Shown: positions 7,564 to 16,121, counted from the stretch's first letter. The stretch: DNA of 19,850 bases from Bacteroidota bacterium (GCA_013202335.1 JABMQR010000346.1:1-19850), one strand, 5' to 3'. Made by a program: numbers and translations. Notes: a model not told the origin generated them from the sequence alone.

Positions 7564-8400
7564 TTATCCGAGACTTTTTTCAAATGCAACCAGTTGATAC
7601 ATGCATTCACTGGCAGCTTTTTTCGGGTCCATCTGATACAGGTCGTCATTAAAGAGTTCTAATGAGTAGTACCCGTCATACCCTGCTTTTTCTGCAGCTT
7701 TTAGCCATCCAGCGGCATTGGCCTGACCCTTTCCAGGATATGTACGATCAAAAGCTACGTGGAGCGTTTTGAGATCACCATTTACCGTATCATCAATATG
7801 GAACAGTCCGATTTTATTGGCATATTTCAGCAGCTGTTCCGGACCCTGTCCATTCTTATAAAGATTGTGAATATCGGGGACAAGACGAATATCCTGCAAC
7901 TCCGGATCATCAAGCAGTCTGTTTACCTCTTCAACATTCCCAAGATAGAACTCATCATAAGCAATCGGCTCGAACATTGCTTCCACTCCGTACCGAGAAA
8001 ACACTTTTTTTAAGTATTTCAGGCGGTTCCGGTAGAGCGCATAAAAATTATCGTCAATAGTTACTTCGCCGTATTTTGGATACCATCTGCTTGACGGCAG
8101 AACTACAGCGGGACAGTCAACCACTTGGCAGAGCTCTCCGATATGGGCAGCTTCAGCGGAAATTGCAGCCATCCCAGTCTCCGGCACCAGCAGCGCATCT
8201 TCAAAAGCATTCAGAGAAAGAACCTTTACCCCCGCAGACTGAATCTGTTCAACCAGTTCAGGAACCGGGACAAACTTGAGAATTTCCTTCAGTTTCGGAT
8301 AACTCAGTTCAACCGCTTCAAAACCGACATTGCTGCATGCGTCGATAAATTCCAAAACATCACAGGAAAAGAGAGTATTTTCATTGATTGCAAACTTCAT
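7564..8400 (-). CDS. Sugar isomerase/epimerase, TIM barrel (IolE/IolI/IolH-like)
   Basis: A 278-residue AP-endonuclease-2 family TIM barrel. Members isomerise, epimerise or dehydrate keto-sugars and inososes using a divalent metal. Metal-site candidates are visible: E144 (MFEPIAYDEF), D176 and H178 (VPDIHNLYKNG), H201 (LFHIDD) and E248 (YYSLELFND). A substrate-side motif DRTYPGKGQAN lies between them. A good ribosome binding site (GGCGGTG) precedes ATG 8400. It is the last gene of the long operon, 138 bases after the zinc dehydrogenase. It is distinct from the IolO-like protein in the same operon and so probably acts on another inositol isomer or a later intermediate. It lacks close resemblance to any one characterised enzyme that I can recognise, so the exact reaction stays open. 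Confidence 0.8.
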   Translation of the reverse strand: MKFAINENTLFSCDVLEFIDACSNVGFEAVELSYPKLKEILKFVPVPELVEQIQSAGVKVLSLNAFEDALLVPETGMAAISAEAAHIGELCQVVDCPAVVLPSSRWYPKYGEVTIDDNFYALYRNRLKYLKKVFSRYGVEAMFEPIAYDEFYLGNVEEVNRLLDDPELQDIRLVPDIHNLYKNGQGPEQLLKYANKIGLFHIDDTVNGDLKTLHVAFDRTYPGKGQANAAGWLKAAEKAGYDGYYSLELFNDDLYQMDPKKAASECMYQLVAFEKSLG

Positions 8401-8495
8401 GGGATCACCGCCTTTTTAAGATTCAGCCCGCCCGGGCAGGGTGTTGAATATCTTTACCCGGGATGACTGATTGGAGAAATTATGAAATAACAGTG

Positions 8496-8524
8496 CCTTT
8501 TACCGAACTCGCAACAGTAAAAGG
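8496..8524. repeat. Perfect 8-bp stem in the gap before the isomerase gene
   Basis: CCTTTTAC (8496-8503) and GTAAAAGG (8517-8524) enclose a 13-base loop, just after the stop of the upstream dehydrogenase in the transcribed direction. No U-run follows. A processing or stabilising hairpin within the operon mRNA is plausible. Confidence 0.4.
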
Positions 8525-8538
8525 GTGATGCTGTTAAA

Positions 8539-9597
8539 TTAATCATCAAACGTAAGCATTACCTTCCGAGCGATATCTTTATGGTTTACTGCCATATCCA
8601 TAGCCTTATCAAGATCTTCGAATTTGAAGTGATGGGTATTCAGGGCAGCAAAATCATATTTGTCTTTAATCGCAGACATGAATCTGATTGTTCTCGGAAA
8701 CCAGTTTTTCGTTCCGCCCGATCCTCTTATGACCAGGGTCTTCCAGATAACCTTTCCTAATTCTACAGGAACCTTACGCCCGATTGAATGACCGATTAAA
8801 CCAATCCGTGCATTATGAGCCGCAATATCAAAAACGGAAGCAATACCGATATCATTTCCTGAACATTCAATAACAACAGAAGCTCCCTTACCGTCTGAAT
8901 TGTCTTTCACCATCTGCTCTATGTCTCCTGCAGTAGGATCAAGAACAATATCTGCACCATAATTCAACGCATTTTCACGTCTCGCCGGAATAGGATCGAT
9001 AAGAATAACCTTTGCTCCTGATTCCTTGCAGACCATAGCAGCAGAAAGACCAATCGGTCCGCCGCCGACAATAGCAACCACATCAGATGCATCAGGGTCA
9101 CAACCGTTACCCCATACGCCCCAGTAGCCAACGTTGAATGTCTCAACCCAGGCACCCAATTCATAGTCCCAGTCTTGGGGAATTACGTGGGTATACTGCT
9201 CTTCAAGAATCATGTACTCACCCATTCCGCCGGGAGAGTTGGGCATGAATCCCACTTCACGCATATTCAGACAAGCGGAGGGCATTTTCCCATCCTTACA
9301 GTTTGCACATTCATTACAGGGAAGGACACAGTCTCCTACAATCTTATCCCCGACTTTTACCGATGTTACAGCACTTCCCACAGACTCTGCCTGGCCTGCA
9401 AACTCATGACCGGGGGTATAAGGTGCTATATCGTACCGGCCTTCGGCTGATTCTCCTTCAAAACACTCAACATCAGAACCGCAGATACCGCAAGCCTTCA
9501 TTTTATACAGAATCTGATTCGGCTTAAGTTCCGGCATTTCCACTTCTTCAATACGCAGGTCATGCGGACCGTGCATAAATGCTATTTTTACTTTCAT
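8539..9597 (-). CDS. Zinc-dependent medium-chain dehydrogenase, polyol/keto-acid type
   Basis: A 352-residue zinc alcohol dehydrogenase of the sorbitol/threonine dehydrogenase class. Catalytic zinc ligands C39 (CGICGSD) and H64/E65 (PGHEF). Structural zinc cysteines C94, C97, C100 and C109 (CNECANC, then C). Rossmann motif GGGPIGL (178-184), with D201 after the second strand, which favours NAD over NADP. AAGGAGAAAGCC precedes ATG 9597, and the gap to the upstream dehydrogenase gene is only 14 bases. In the T. maritima scheme the product after IolO is D-tagaturonate, so this enzyme could reduce a keto-uronate or oxidise a second inositol or sugar acid. L-gulonate or galactonate-type dehydrogenases are alternatives. 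The enzyme class is secure; the substrate is a guess. Confidence 0.88.
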   Translation of the reverse strand: MKVKIAFMHGPHDLRIEEVEMPELKPNQILYKMKACGICGSDVECFEGESAEGRYDIAPYTPGHEFAGQAESVGSAVTSVKVGDKIVGDCVLPCNECANCKDGKMPSACLNMREVGFMPNSPGGMGEYMILEEQYTHVIPQDWDYELGAWVETFNVGYWGVWGNGCDPDASDVVAIVGGGPIGLSAAMVCKESGAKVILIDPIPARRENALNYGADIVLDPTAGDIEQMVKDNSDGKGASVVIECSGNDIGIASVFDIAAHNARIGLIGHSIGRKVPVELGKVIWKTLVIRGSGGTKNWFPRTIRFMSAIKDKYDFAALNTHHFKFEDLDKAMDMAVNHKDIARKVMLTFDD

Positions 9598-9611
9598 GGC
9601 TTTCTCCTTTT

Positions 9612-10808
9612 TTATGAATGAGTTACTTTTTTATACATAGTGCTGACAAGAACCTTGCCCGCAACTCTGTTTCCTGCAAGCTTGATGCCCTCTTCAATTT
9701 CCTCCAATGGAACCCGTGAAGTGACCATCTTCCTCATATCAATTCTTCCACTTGCCATTAGTGCAATAACGTCAGAATAGATGCCCTGTCCGGACTGTCC
9801 GTTTGATCCGCTGATCATTCCCGCATTGAACTGGTAGGGATAGAGATCAACAGAGGTTTTACCAATGGTATGTCCGATCTGAATAGTTTTTCCGGCAATT
9901 GCCAGAGATTTGGCCATAACCGGATAGGTTGCATTAGTCGCTCCGGCACACTCGGCAAACAAAGCAATTCCACGTCCGTCGGTCAGATCCATTAGCATTT
10001 CACCGGCATCAAGCCCCTCTTTACTGAGCTTGATGGGGTTGAACACATAGTCTGCTCCCAATTTTTTTGCCAGTGCCTGCCGCTCTTCGGTGGTTTCAAA
10101 ACAGATCAGTTTTGCAGCGCCGCTGGTTTTGAGCAGTGCGGTTGCAGCAAGTCCGATCGGACCCATACCGAATACTACAGCATGTCCGCCGGGCCGTACC
10201 CCGCCGCCACGTACAAAGAGACCATTGTAGGCAACTCCTACCGGTTCAATCATTGCACCAAGTTCAAACGCTGCATCCTTGTCACCACCGTAGAAATCGA
10301 CGATGTCATTCAGCTTATAGCAGTATTTTTCGTGAACAGCAGCAGTCTCAGCGAATCCACCATCATAGGTCAGTCCCGGCTCTTCGAGATTCTGACACTG
10401 GTTGAACATACCCATGCGGCATGCATCACATTCACCGCACCAGTGCATGGACTCAATTCCCACGAGATCACCAACTTTTAGCCGTTTCACCTTGCTGCCT
10501 ACCGCTATTACCTCTCCGGAGAACTCATGGCCGGTGATAATCGGATACTTAGAGTGGCCGTCATATTTGGTATACCCGTCATCATCAAGCTGCAGAAGAT
10601 GGGCATCTATACCGCAGATACCGGCAGCTCCCACCTTGAGAAGAACCTGATTCTCATTAAATTCCGGTTCAGGCCGGTCCACAACTGAACCTTTCAGATT
10701 TTTCCAGATTGAGTTTCCCCGTGCTGAACGCTTTGTCTCCGCTTCCCGTTTGGAAAGTTTATAACCGGGCTTTGGCGCCCATTCAGCTTCAACATAAAAT
10801 GCTCTCAT
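9612..10808 (-). CDS. iolM: Scyllo-inosose 3-dehydrogenase (IolM-like)
   Basis: A 398-residue zinc dehydrogenase longer than its neighbour because of an N-terminal extension (MRAFYVEAEWAPKPGYKL). It resembles T. maritima IolM (TM0412) in that extension, in length, and in segments such as FVRGGGVRPG, GPIGLAATALLK and the SLMASG region; this comparison is from memory. Catalytic zinc ligands C65 and H94/E95 (ITGHEFSG); structural cysteines C124, C127, C130 and C138; coenzyme motif GMGPIGL (214-220). In the known pathway IolM oxidises scyllo-inosose, made by IolG, to 3-dehydro-scyllo-inosose with NAD. AAGGAG precedes ATG 10808, 12 bases after the IolO-like gene ends. Finding IolG, IolN and IolO homologues in the same operon strongly supports the assignment. 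A different sugar dehydrogenase remains possible if considered alone. Confidence 0.8.
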   Translation of the reverse strand: MRAFYVEAEWAPKPGYKLSKREAETKRSARGNSIWKNLKGSVVDRPEPEFNENQVLLKVGAAGICGIDAHLLQLDDDGYTKYDGHSKYPIITGHEFSGEVIAVGSKVKRLKVGDLVGIESMHWCGECDACRMGMFNQCQNLEEPGLTYDGGFAETAAVHEKYCYKLNDIVDFYGGDKDAAFELGAMIEPVGVAYNGLFVRGGGVRPGGHAVVFGMGPIGLAATALLKTSGAAKLICFETTEERQALAKKLGADYVFNPIKLSKEGLDAGEMLMDLTDGRGIALFAECAGATNATYPVMAKSLAIAGKTIQIGHTIGKTSVDLYPYQFNAGMISGSNGQSGQGIYSDVIALMASGRIDMRKMVTSRVPLEEIEEGIKLAGNRVAGKVLVSTMYKKVTHS

Positions 10809-10820
10809 AATATTCTCCTT

Positions 10821-11624
10821 CTATTGAAAACTTTTAAGAGTATTCATTGCCGTTTCAGCACAGATACTGCTGTCCGGCAAAGGTAGCACCTCTACTCCGA
10901 GATATCGCAATGAACTGTAATTTTTTATATTTTTCAAAATAGATTTAAAATCCAGGTGCCCCATTCCTGGAGCTAACCGGTTGCTGTCCGCACAGTGAAT
11001 AACTCCGATATGGGGTGCAGCAGCATCCAGAGATCCCTCTATAGAGACCTCTTCAAGATTCATGTGAAAAGTGTCGGCAAGAGCCTTGAGATAGGGAGAG
11101 TTTCGTTTTGCCGTAAACTCTGCACAGCTGCCGACAGTATTGAACAGGTTTGTTTCATATCTGTTTATTGCTTCAAGCAGCAGTGTAACCTTTTTCTTCT
11201 CGGCATATTCAAGGCAGCGGTCTATCGTCTCTTCGCCAATTCTGAACTGGGTTTCCGGGTCTTCCTTATCGAGTCGCCCCTTGATCCCCCCGAGAATAAC
11301 CATCCCCTCATAGGGAGCCGCAATGTCGATAAAGCTGAAAAACCTTCTCAGTATCTCGTCACGAACCTCTTCATCCATAGAGAATACATATAAACCGTCA
11401 TCAACATAACTCTGACCGGTCGCAATGGAAAGAAGCTCCATACCGTTATCATCAAGCATGGCATACAGATTGGAAACATCCATATCCTGCGGGGTACGAA
11501 GGCTTACCTCTAATCCATTGTACCCCAGGTTACCCAGAAAGGGTCCTCCTGTTTCCAGATCACCTGAAAACAGGAGGGGTCCAAAACTAGTCTTGTTGGG
11601 GGTTACACTAGCTAGAATATTCAT
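10821..11624 (-). CDS. iolO: 5-keto-L-gluconate epimerase (IolO-like)
   Basis: A 267-residue TIM-barrel epimerase. Motifs shared with T. maritima IolO (TM0416) as I recall it: SIATGQSYVDDGL, INRYETNLFNT, ADTFHMNLEEVSIEGSL, HCADSNRLAPGMGHLDF and VEVLPLP. Likely metal ligands E151, D184, H210 and E245, the pattern of D-tagatose 3-epimerase-like enzymes. The known reaction converts 5-keto-L-gluconate to D-tagaturonate, passing inositol carbon into the hexuronate pathway. The gene starts 9 bases after the IolN-like stop with GAGG before the ATG, so it is tightly coupled. General keto-sugar 3-epimerases are close relatives; gene order decides for IolO. Confidence 0.8.
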   Translation of the reverse strand: MNILASVTPNKTSFGPLLFSGDLETGGPFLGNLGYNGLEVSLRTPQDMDVSNLYAMLDDNGMELLSIATGQSYVDDGLYVFSMDEEVRDEILRRFFSFIDIAAPYEGMVILGGIKGRLDKEDPETQFRIGEETIDRCLEYAEKKKVTLLLEAINRYETNLFNTVGSCAEFTAKRNSPYLKALADTFHMNLEEVSIEGSLDAAAPHIGVIHCADSNRLAPGMGHLDFKSILKNIKNYSSLRYLGVEVLPLPDSSICAETAMNTLKSFQ

Positions 11625-11633
11625 TCATCTGCC

Positions 11634-12608
11634 TCAAGTGGGGTATCCCAGGGTATACAGATGCTTGCCGCCCTTAAGCGGTCCCTTAATTACATCTTCA
11701 ACCACTTTCGGATCACGCATACTCATCATTTCGATCGGCGGGAGTTCTCCTGCAGGATACATCTCCATGATGTCATTGATCAGTTTTTCAAGATAATCGA
11801 GCATTGCATAAACTCCAGGTCGAGCCTTCTCAGGATCAGCCAGTGTTGCATCTCCAACAACACCTTCCGGAGTTGCCTTTACTTCAATAGCTGAAGCACC
11901 AACCTGGCACCAGAAATCGATCGGAGACTCTTCCTTATACACAGAACCTGATTTATTGATGTGTCCCGTGGGGAAAATTCTCGGCGGATTGGTTTTTTCA
12001 GCATACTGCTGATCGATCAGTTCAGGGAAAAGAGCCATCGAATAGGAAGTCTCAACCTCATCCGCATGGATGAAAGGAGTCTCGAAAATACCGCCGTGAG
12101 CTTTATCACGCAGATATTCAGGAATAACGAACCACCAGTTTACGTTTACCAGAATTGCAGGCACCTGATATTTCTTGGCAAACTGATGGATTGCAACCGG
12201 AATTACATAATCCTGTCCATGCCCATTCAAAAGGATGATTTTTCTGAATCCCGAGTTCCAGAATCCGGCAATTACCGCTCTGATATAGGCAGCCAGATCT
12301 TCTTCAGGAATTACAATTGTTCCCGGCATTCCCAGATGATGGAACGGATGAGAACCGTACCAGATCGGTTCAGCAATAGTACAACCGGTTCGCTGTGCAA
12401 CAGCTTCAGCAAGTCTGGTTACGAGAAAGGTGTCCTCTCCTGAACATGCATTCTTACCATGGTTTTCGGTGCTGCCGATGGGTAGTATAAGCATATCACT
12501 TTTTTTGAGCCGCTCTTCTATCTCATGGCCGTTCATCGTCTGATAGTACAAACCCGTTGGTCTTTCCATATGTCCGCCAACAGGGGGTATGGTCCATTTG
12601 TCATTCAT
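11634..12608 (-). CDS. iolN: 3-dehydro-scyllo-inosose hydrolase (IolN-like, creatininase fold)
   Basis: A 324-residue creatininase-superfamily metal hydrolase. Expected metal-site motifs are present: LPIGSTENHG (E48, H50), D59 (GEDTFL), LLNGHGQ (H130) and HADEVETS (H181, E184, E186). Tryptophans at 158-159 (NVNWWF) are also seen in the creatininase family. In T. maritima, IolN (TM0413) hydrolyses the ring of diketo-inositol to 5-keto-L-gluconate, the step that makes this pathway differ from the Bacillus route. GGAGG lies before ATG 12608. The gene sits between IolG and IolO homologues, as expected for sequential steps. An ordinary creatinine amidohydrolase is unlikely in this context. A perfect hairpin lies 37 bases upstream of the start. 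Confidence 0.8.
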   Translation of the reverse strand: MNDKWTIPPVGGHMERPTGLYYQTMNGHEIEERLKKSDMLILPIGSTENHGKNACSGEDTFLVTRLAEAVAQRTGCTIAEPIWYGSHPFHHLGMPGTIVIPEEDLAAYIRAVIAGFWNSGFRKIILLNGHGQDYVIPVAIHQFAKKYQVPAILVNVNWWFVIPEYLRDKAHGGIFETPFIHADEVETSYSMALFPELIDQQYAEKTNPPRIFPTGHINKSGSVYKEESPIDFWCQVGASAIEVKATPEGVVGDATLADPEKARPGVYAMLDYLEKLINDIMEMYPAGELPPIEMMSMRDPKVVEDVIKGPLKGGKHLYTLGYPT

Positions 12609-12644
12609 TTATAACCTCCTATGGTTATTTGTTTATTGTAGGTA

Positions 12645-12666
12645 CACAAGTGGTTTACCACTTGTG
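12645..12666. repeat. Perfect 22-base palindrome before iolN
   Basis: CACAAGTGG (12645-12653), loop TTTA, CCACTTGTG (12658-12666), in the 102-base gap between iolG and iolN. Neither side has a U-run, so it is not a standard terminator. It could bind a repressor or form an intra-operon hairpin affecting IolN-IolM expression. Confidence 0.55.
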
Positions 12667-12710
12667 ATTAAACTCTTTATAATCCTAAATATTGATATTA
12701 CATCCCTAAA

Positions 12711-13757
12711 TTACTGTAAAAAACCCAATTTATCTAAAGATAGAATCTCGTCTATTTTTACCGGTTTCCCTGTCTTCTGGCTCAGAGTAGCAGCCTTGGC
12801 GATAATTACTGGCTGAATCGCATCGAACAGTCCACAGGATGGATCCTTGTCGTTCTGAAGGTCAGATATAAAGCTCTTAACCTCATCGACATATGCCTGG
12901 AAATAACGCTCGAGGAAAAAGTAAGGAGGTACATCTGAATTGGCACCCTCTGTAGTAATCGTGGTTACACGAGTAGCAGTATCGTTATCCGCCAAACAGA
13001 CGCCATTTGACCCGAACACCTCAGCCCGCTGGTCATATCCGTACACAGCTTGCCGTGAATTGTCGATAACACCAATGGAACCGTCAGCAAACTCGAGGAC
13101 AACTACAGCAGTGTCCACATCACCAACTTCGCCAATCTCTTCTTTGATTTTCACACTCCCCTTTGAAAAGACAGAGACAACCTCTTTCCCCGTAAGGAAG
13201 CGAATCATATCAAAGTCGTGTATCATCTGATCCATGAAGATTCCGCCGGATGATTTAATATACGCCATTGGTGGCGGTGCAGGATCCCGAGAGGATATTT
13301 TCGTGATATGCGGGTCCCCAATTTCCCCCGACTCCACAACTGAACGAACTCGGGCGAAGTTGTGGTCAAACCGGCGGTTGAAGCCAATCTGAAACTTAAC
13401 CCCTGAATCCTTAACGGTTTGAAGAGCCTTAATAATCTTATCGAGATCGAAATCTACCGGTTTTTCGCAGAAAATATGCTTCCCGGCAATGGCTGCCTGT
13501 TCAACGAAAGCGGCGTGCGTATCAGTAGGAGTCAGAATCATCACTGCTTCCACATCATCATTATTGATAACTTCTTCAGAATTCTTTGTTACTGCCATAT
13601 CATACCCTTTTAACCACTCTTCGGTTTCCGCACTCATGTATGGATCAGCAACCAGAACTACTTCAGCATCAGGGTTGTAGTTGATCAAGCTGTCAAGATG
13701 CAGCCTGCCGATTTTTCCGGTCCCCAGAACGCCAAAACGAATCTTATTCTTACCCAT
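12711..13757 (-). CDS. iolG: Myo-inositol 2-dehydrogenase (IolG)
   Basis: A 348-residue Gfo/Idh/MocA oxidoreductase. GTGKIG (12-17) binds NAD; EKP with catalytic K99 is at 98-100; D176 and H180 (GGIFMDQMIHDFDM) complete the proton-relay triad known from B. subtilis IolG. The stretch GFNRRFDHNFARVRSVV followed by SRDPAPPP is highly characteristic of IolG. It oxidises the axial hydroxyl of myo-inositol to scyllo-inosose, the first step of the pathway. AGGGAA precedes ATG 13757. Upstream lies the decayed permease fragment, so the gene was probably joined to this operon by a rearrangement. This is the most securely named catabolic gene here. Confidence 0.9.
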   Translation of the reverse strand: MGKNKIRFGVLGTGKIGRLHLDSLINYNPDAEVVLVADPYMSAETEEWLKGYDMAVTKNSEEVINNDDVEAVMILTPTDTHAAFVEQAAIAGKHIFCEKPVDFDLDKIIKALQTVKDSGVKFQIGFNRRFDHNFARVRSVVESGEIGDPHITKISSRDPAPPPMAYIKSSGGIFMDQMIHDFDMIRFLTGKEVVSVFSKGSVKIKEEIGEVGDVDTAVVVLEFADGSIGVIDNSRQAVYGYDQRAEVFGSNGVCLADNDTATRVTTITTEGANSDVPPYFFLERYFQAYVDEVKSFISDLQNDKDPSCGLFDAIQPVIIAKAATLSQKTGKPVKIDEILSLDKLGFLQ

Positions 13758-13767
13758 GAATATTCCC

Positions 13768-13970
13768 TTACCTTCTATTTAGATTTTTCTCGAGAGTAGC
13801 TGACGAACATACGGCTACGACCAAACCGATACCTTTCATGATATACTGCCAGTAGGCCTCCACATTCATCATACTCATACCATTATCAATCGTTGCCATA
13901 AAAAGGCTCCCATAATAGCTCCGGCTAATTTACCGGAACAACCCTGTATACTCGTTTCACCAGATCTAAT
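13768..13970 (-). pseudogene. C-terminal remnant of an RbsC/XylH-type permease, frameshifted
   Basis: The gap between the two dehydrogenase genes contains broken permease sequence on the minus strand. From 13961 downward one frame reads GETSIQGCSGKLAGAIMGAF, matching the permease motif GGTS..GG.G...GA..GA. At about 13900 the frame shifts, and a 43-codon frame from ATG 13899 reads MATIDNGMSMMNVEAYWQYI, then MKGIGLVVAV, ending at TAA 13768. That segment is the typical C-terminal helix of XylH-like permeases and differs clearly from the two intact permeases in this window, so a third transporter once stood here. The remaining 128 bases up to the next gene (13971-14098) show no further homology I can recognise. 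Confidence 0.75.
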
Positions 13971-14098
13971 TCAATTTTTTCACCATTCAAGATGATCCTT
14001 TTCCACCACCTGGAATTTTATTCCCGTTTATCAATGATTGGCAGATTAACCCAGCCACGTTGGAATACTATGGACGGGTTGACAGAAAGAAAAATGAA

Positions 14099-15112
14099 TC
14101 AGTATGACAATGATACCGGCTTCTTGGTTTGATAAGATTCAGTTGCAGCTTTTGCCAATTTAAGTGCGATCATTCCGTCGTTTGCGCTGACATGTGAAGG
14201 TGAATTATTGAGAATGGAGTCGATAAAGGCCTGCAACTCCAATTCGTAAGCTTTTTCAAAACGTCCGAAAACCCAATTGGGCTGATCGTAGGAAACAACA
14301 CCTTTTCTTATTTCAAAAGCCGGGGTAAGTTCCTTCATCCCAACGAAGACACTGGCATCATGGCCAATAATTTCGGTTCTTGTGTCATACACATCATTGG
14401 CATTGCGGCTGACTTCAATAAAACCAATTGCCCCGCTTTCGAATGTCAGAAGCATCTGGCCATCGTCAACATCGTTCATATCCTTAAGATATTCATGCTT
14501 CAGTACAGCACCCTGAGCATAAATTTCCGTGATCTCACTGCCCATCAGCCATCGTGCAACATCCAGATCATGAATACCCATGTCGACAAATATGCCACCG
14601 CTCTCAGGTACATAATGGATCGGCGGTCCGTTCGGATCGCGCTGACAGTCATGGAGATAAATAGGTCTGCCGATTTCACCGGATGAAATCTTCTTTTTTG
14701 CCAGGGTATGGCCTGGATCAAACCGCCTCATAAAAGCAACCTGAAGCAGAATGCCTTTTTCCTCAACGAGTTTGCAAACAGATTCAGCTTCATCGACTGT
14801 GTAGGTAATCGGCTTTTCAACAAAAATAGGTTTTCCGGTTTCAATGACATCGACAAGAATATCGTAATGCGTCTTGGTGGGAGTTGCTATGACAAACGCA
14901 TCAATTGACGTGTCCTTTATAAGTTCTCGGTAATCAAGATACGTGCGTACATCGTCAAAGTCCTCAACAGCTCGATCGAGTGCGGCCTGAACTGGGTCGG
15001 AAACAGCAACCAAACGAGAACCTTTCAGTCGAGTAGCATTCATGGCATGGTGATAACCAAGCCTTCCTAAACCAATGACTCCAACATTAATTTTCTTTTT
15101 ACTCTTTTCCAT
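14099..15112 (-). CDS. Gfo/Idh/MocA dehydrogenase, probably an inositol isomer dehydrogenase
   Basis: A 337-residue NAD(P)-dependent oxidoreductase: nucleotide motif GLGRLG (14-19), EKP with K100, and D177/H181 (GGIFVDMGIHDLDVARWL), the full catalytic set. VAFMRRFDPGH and QRDPNGPP parallel the SRDPAPPP region of IolG, pointing to an inositol substrate. It differs enough from the second dehydrogenase (12711-13757) to suggest another isomer (scyllo- or D-chiro-inositol) or the reverse interconversion of inososes, as in the IolX/IolW enzymes of Bacillus. AGAGGAAC precedes ATG 15112. It follows the permease by 28 bases, so it belongs to the transporter segment of the operon. Confidence 0.87.
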   Translation of the reverse strand: MEKSKKKINVGVIGLGRLGYHHAMNATRLKGSRLVAVSDPVQAALDRAVEDFDDVRTYLDYRELIKDTSIDAFVIATPTKTHYDILVDVIETGKPIFVEKPITYTVDEAESVCKLVEEKGILLQVAFMRRFDPGHTLAKKKISSGEIGRPIYLHDCQRDPNGPPIHYVPESGGIFVDMGIHDLDVARWLMGSEITEIYAQGAVLKHEYLKDMNDVDDGQMLLTFESGAIGFIEVSRNANDVYDTRTEIIGHDASVFVGMKELTPAFEIRKGVVSYDQPNWVFGRFEKAYELELQAFIDSILNNSPSHVSANDGMIALKLAKAATESYQTKKPVSLSY

Positions 15113-15140
15113 TTTAGTTCCTCTTTCTAATTAAAATTTA

Positions 15141-16121
15141 TCAGCGTTTTTTCTTAGTCATATCAATCAGGACAGCAGAAACAATGATGACTCCTTTGAC
15201 TACCAGCTGCCAGTTTGGATTTACCTGCATCATAGTCATGCCGTTTGTCAGAATTCCGATTATGATTGCCCCAATAATAGTTCCTGAAATTTTACCTATA
15301 CCACCAGCTAGACTGGTACCACCAATAACGACGCAGGTAATGGCTTCCAGTTCATAACCAATACCAACACTTGGTTGACCTGACTGCTGGCGAGCCGTGA
15401 CAACAATACCCGCAACTGCGGTAAAGAAACCTGCGAGTACATAGACTAAAGTCGTGATAGCTTTCACGTTAATACCTGAAACGATCGCAGCATTCGGATT
15501 GCCGCCAATTGCATAGATGTACGTTCCATACTTGGTGCGATGCAGGATAATATATGCGACCAAGCCGCATAGAATAAAGATGATAATTGGAACAGGCAGA
15601 TATCCAAGCACCATCCCACTTCCGATATAATTAAACGTGTCGGTAAAATTACCAATTGGTCTGCCGTTCGAAATAATCATTGCAATACCGCGGGCAATTG
15701 ACATCATGCCGAGGGTTACAATAAAAGGTGGAACATGACCGTAACCAACAATGACACCAACAAGTCCACCTGCGGCGACACCAACAAGTAACGTGAGAAG
15801 AATGCCGAATATCAGTGGATATTCACCGCCAACTCCATCAGCCGCTGGGTGGATGAAATGGGCGAGGATTACCGAAGTCATTGCGACAACTGATCCACCG
15901 GAAATATCAATACCGGCTGTGATTATCGTGAATGTAACGCCTATTGCAATTATCCCAATTACCGATGTCTGACGCAAAATATTCCTTGCATTGTTGTACG
16001 TTGGAAAATGCTCAGGTTTCAGAATGGACATGATAACAATCAAGCCAAACATGATTATTATCATGGCGTATTTTTCGAGGAATACACCGAGACCACTTTT
16101 GTTTAGTAAAGAAACTTTCAT
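15141..16121 (-). CDS. Inositol/sugar ABC permease (RbsC/IatP-like)
   Basis: A 326-residue BPD_transp_2 membrane protein. Motifs: TIITAGIDISGGS, GHVPPFIVTLGMMSIARG, the ATPase-docking loop TKYGTYIYAIGGNPNAAIVSGI, and AITCVVIGGTSLAGGIGKI. ATG 16121 was chosen because GGAGG lies 7 bases before it; a longer frame to 16142 lacks a site and would add seven residues. The ATPase gene ends 24 bases upstream, and binding protein, ATPase and permease are consecutive, so they form one importer. The substrate is inferred as myo-inositol from the catabolic genes that follow; relatives are the Caulobacter IbpA-IatA-IatP proteins. Confidence 0.92.
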   Translation of the reverse strand: MKVSLLNKSGLGVFLEKYAMIIIMFGLIVIMSILKPEHFPTYNNARNILRQTSVIGIIAIGVTFTIITAGIDISGGSVVAMTSVILAHFIHPAADGVGGEYPLIFGILLTLLVGVAAGGLVGVIVGYGHVPPFIVTLGMMSIARGIAMIISNGRPIGNFTDTFNYIGSGMVLGYLPVPIIIFILCGLVAYIILHRTKYGTYIYAIGGNPNAAIVSGINVKAITTLVYVLAGFFTAVAGIVVTARQQSGQPSVGIGYELEAITCVVIGGTSLAGGIGKISGTIIGAIIIGILTNGMTMMQVNPNWQLVVKGVIIVSAVLIDMTKKKR

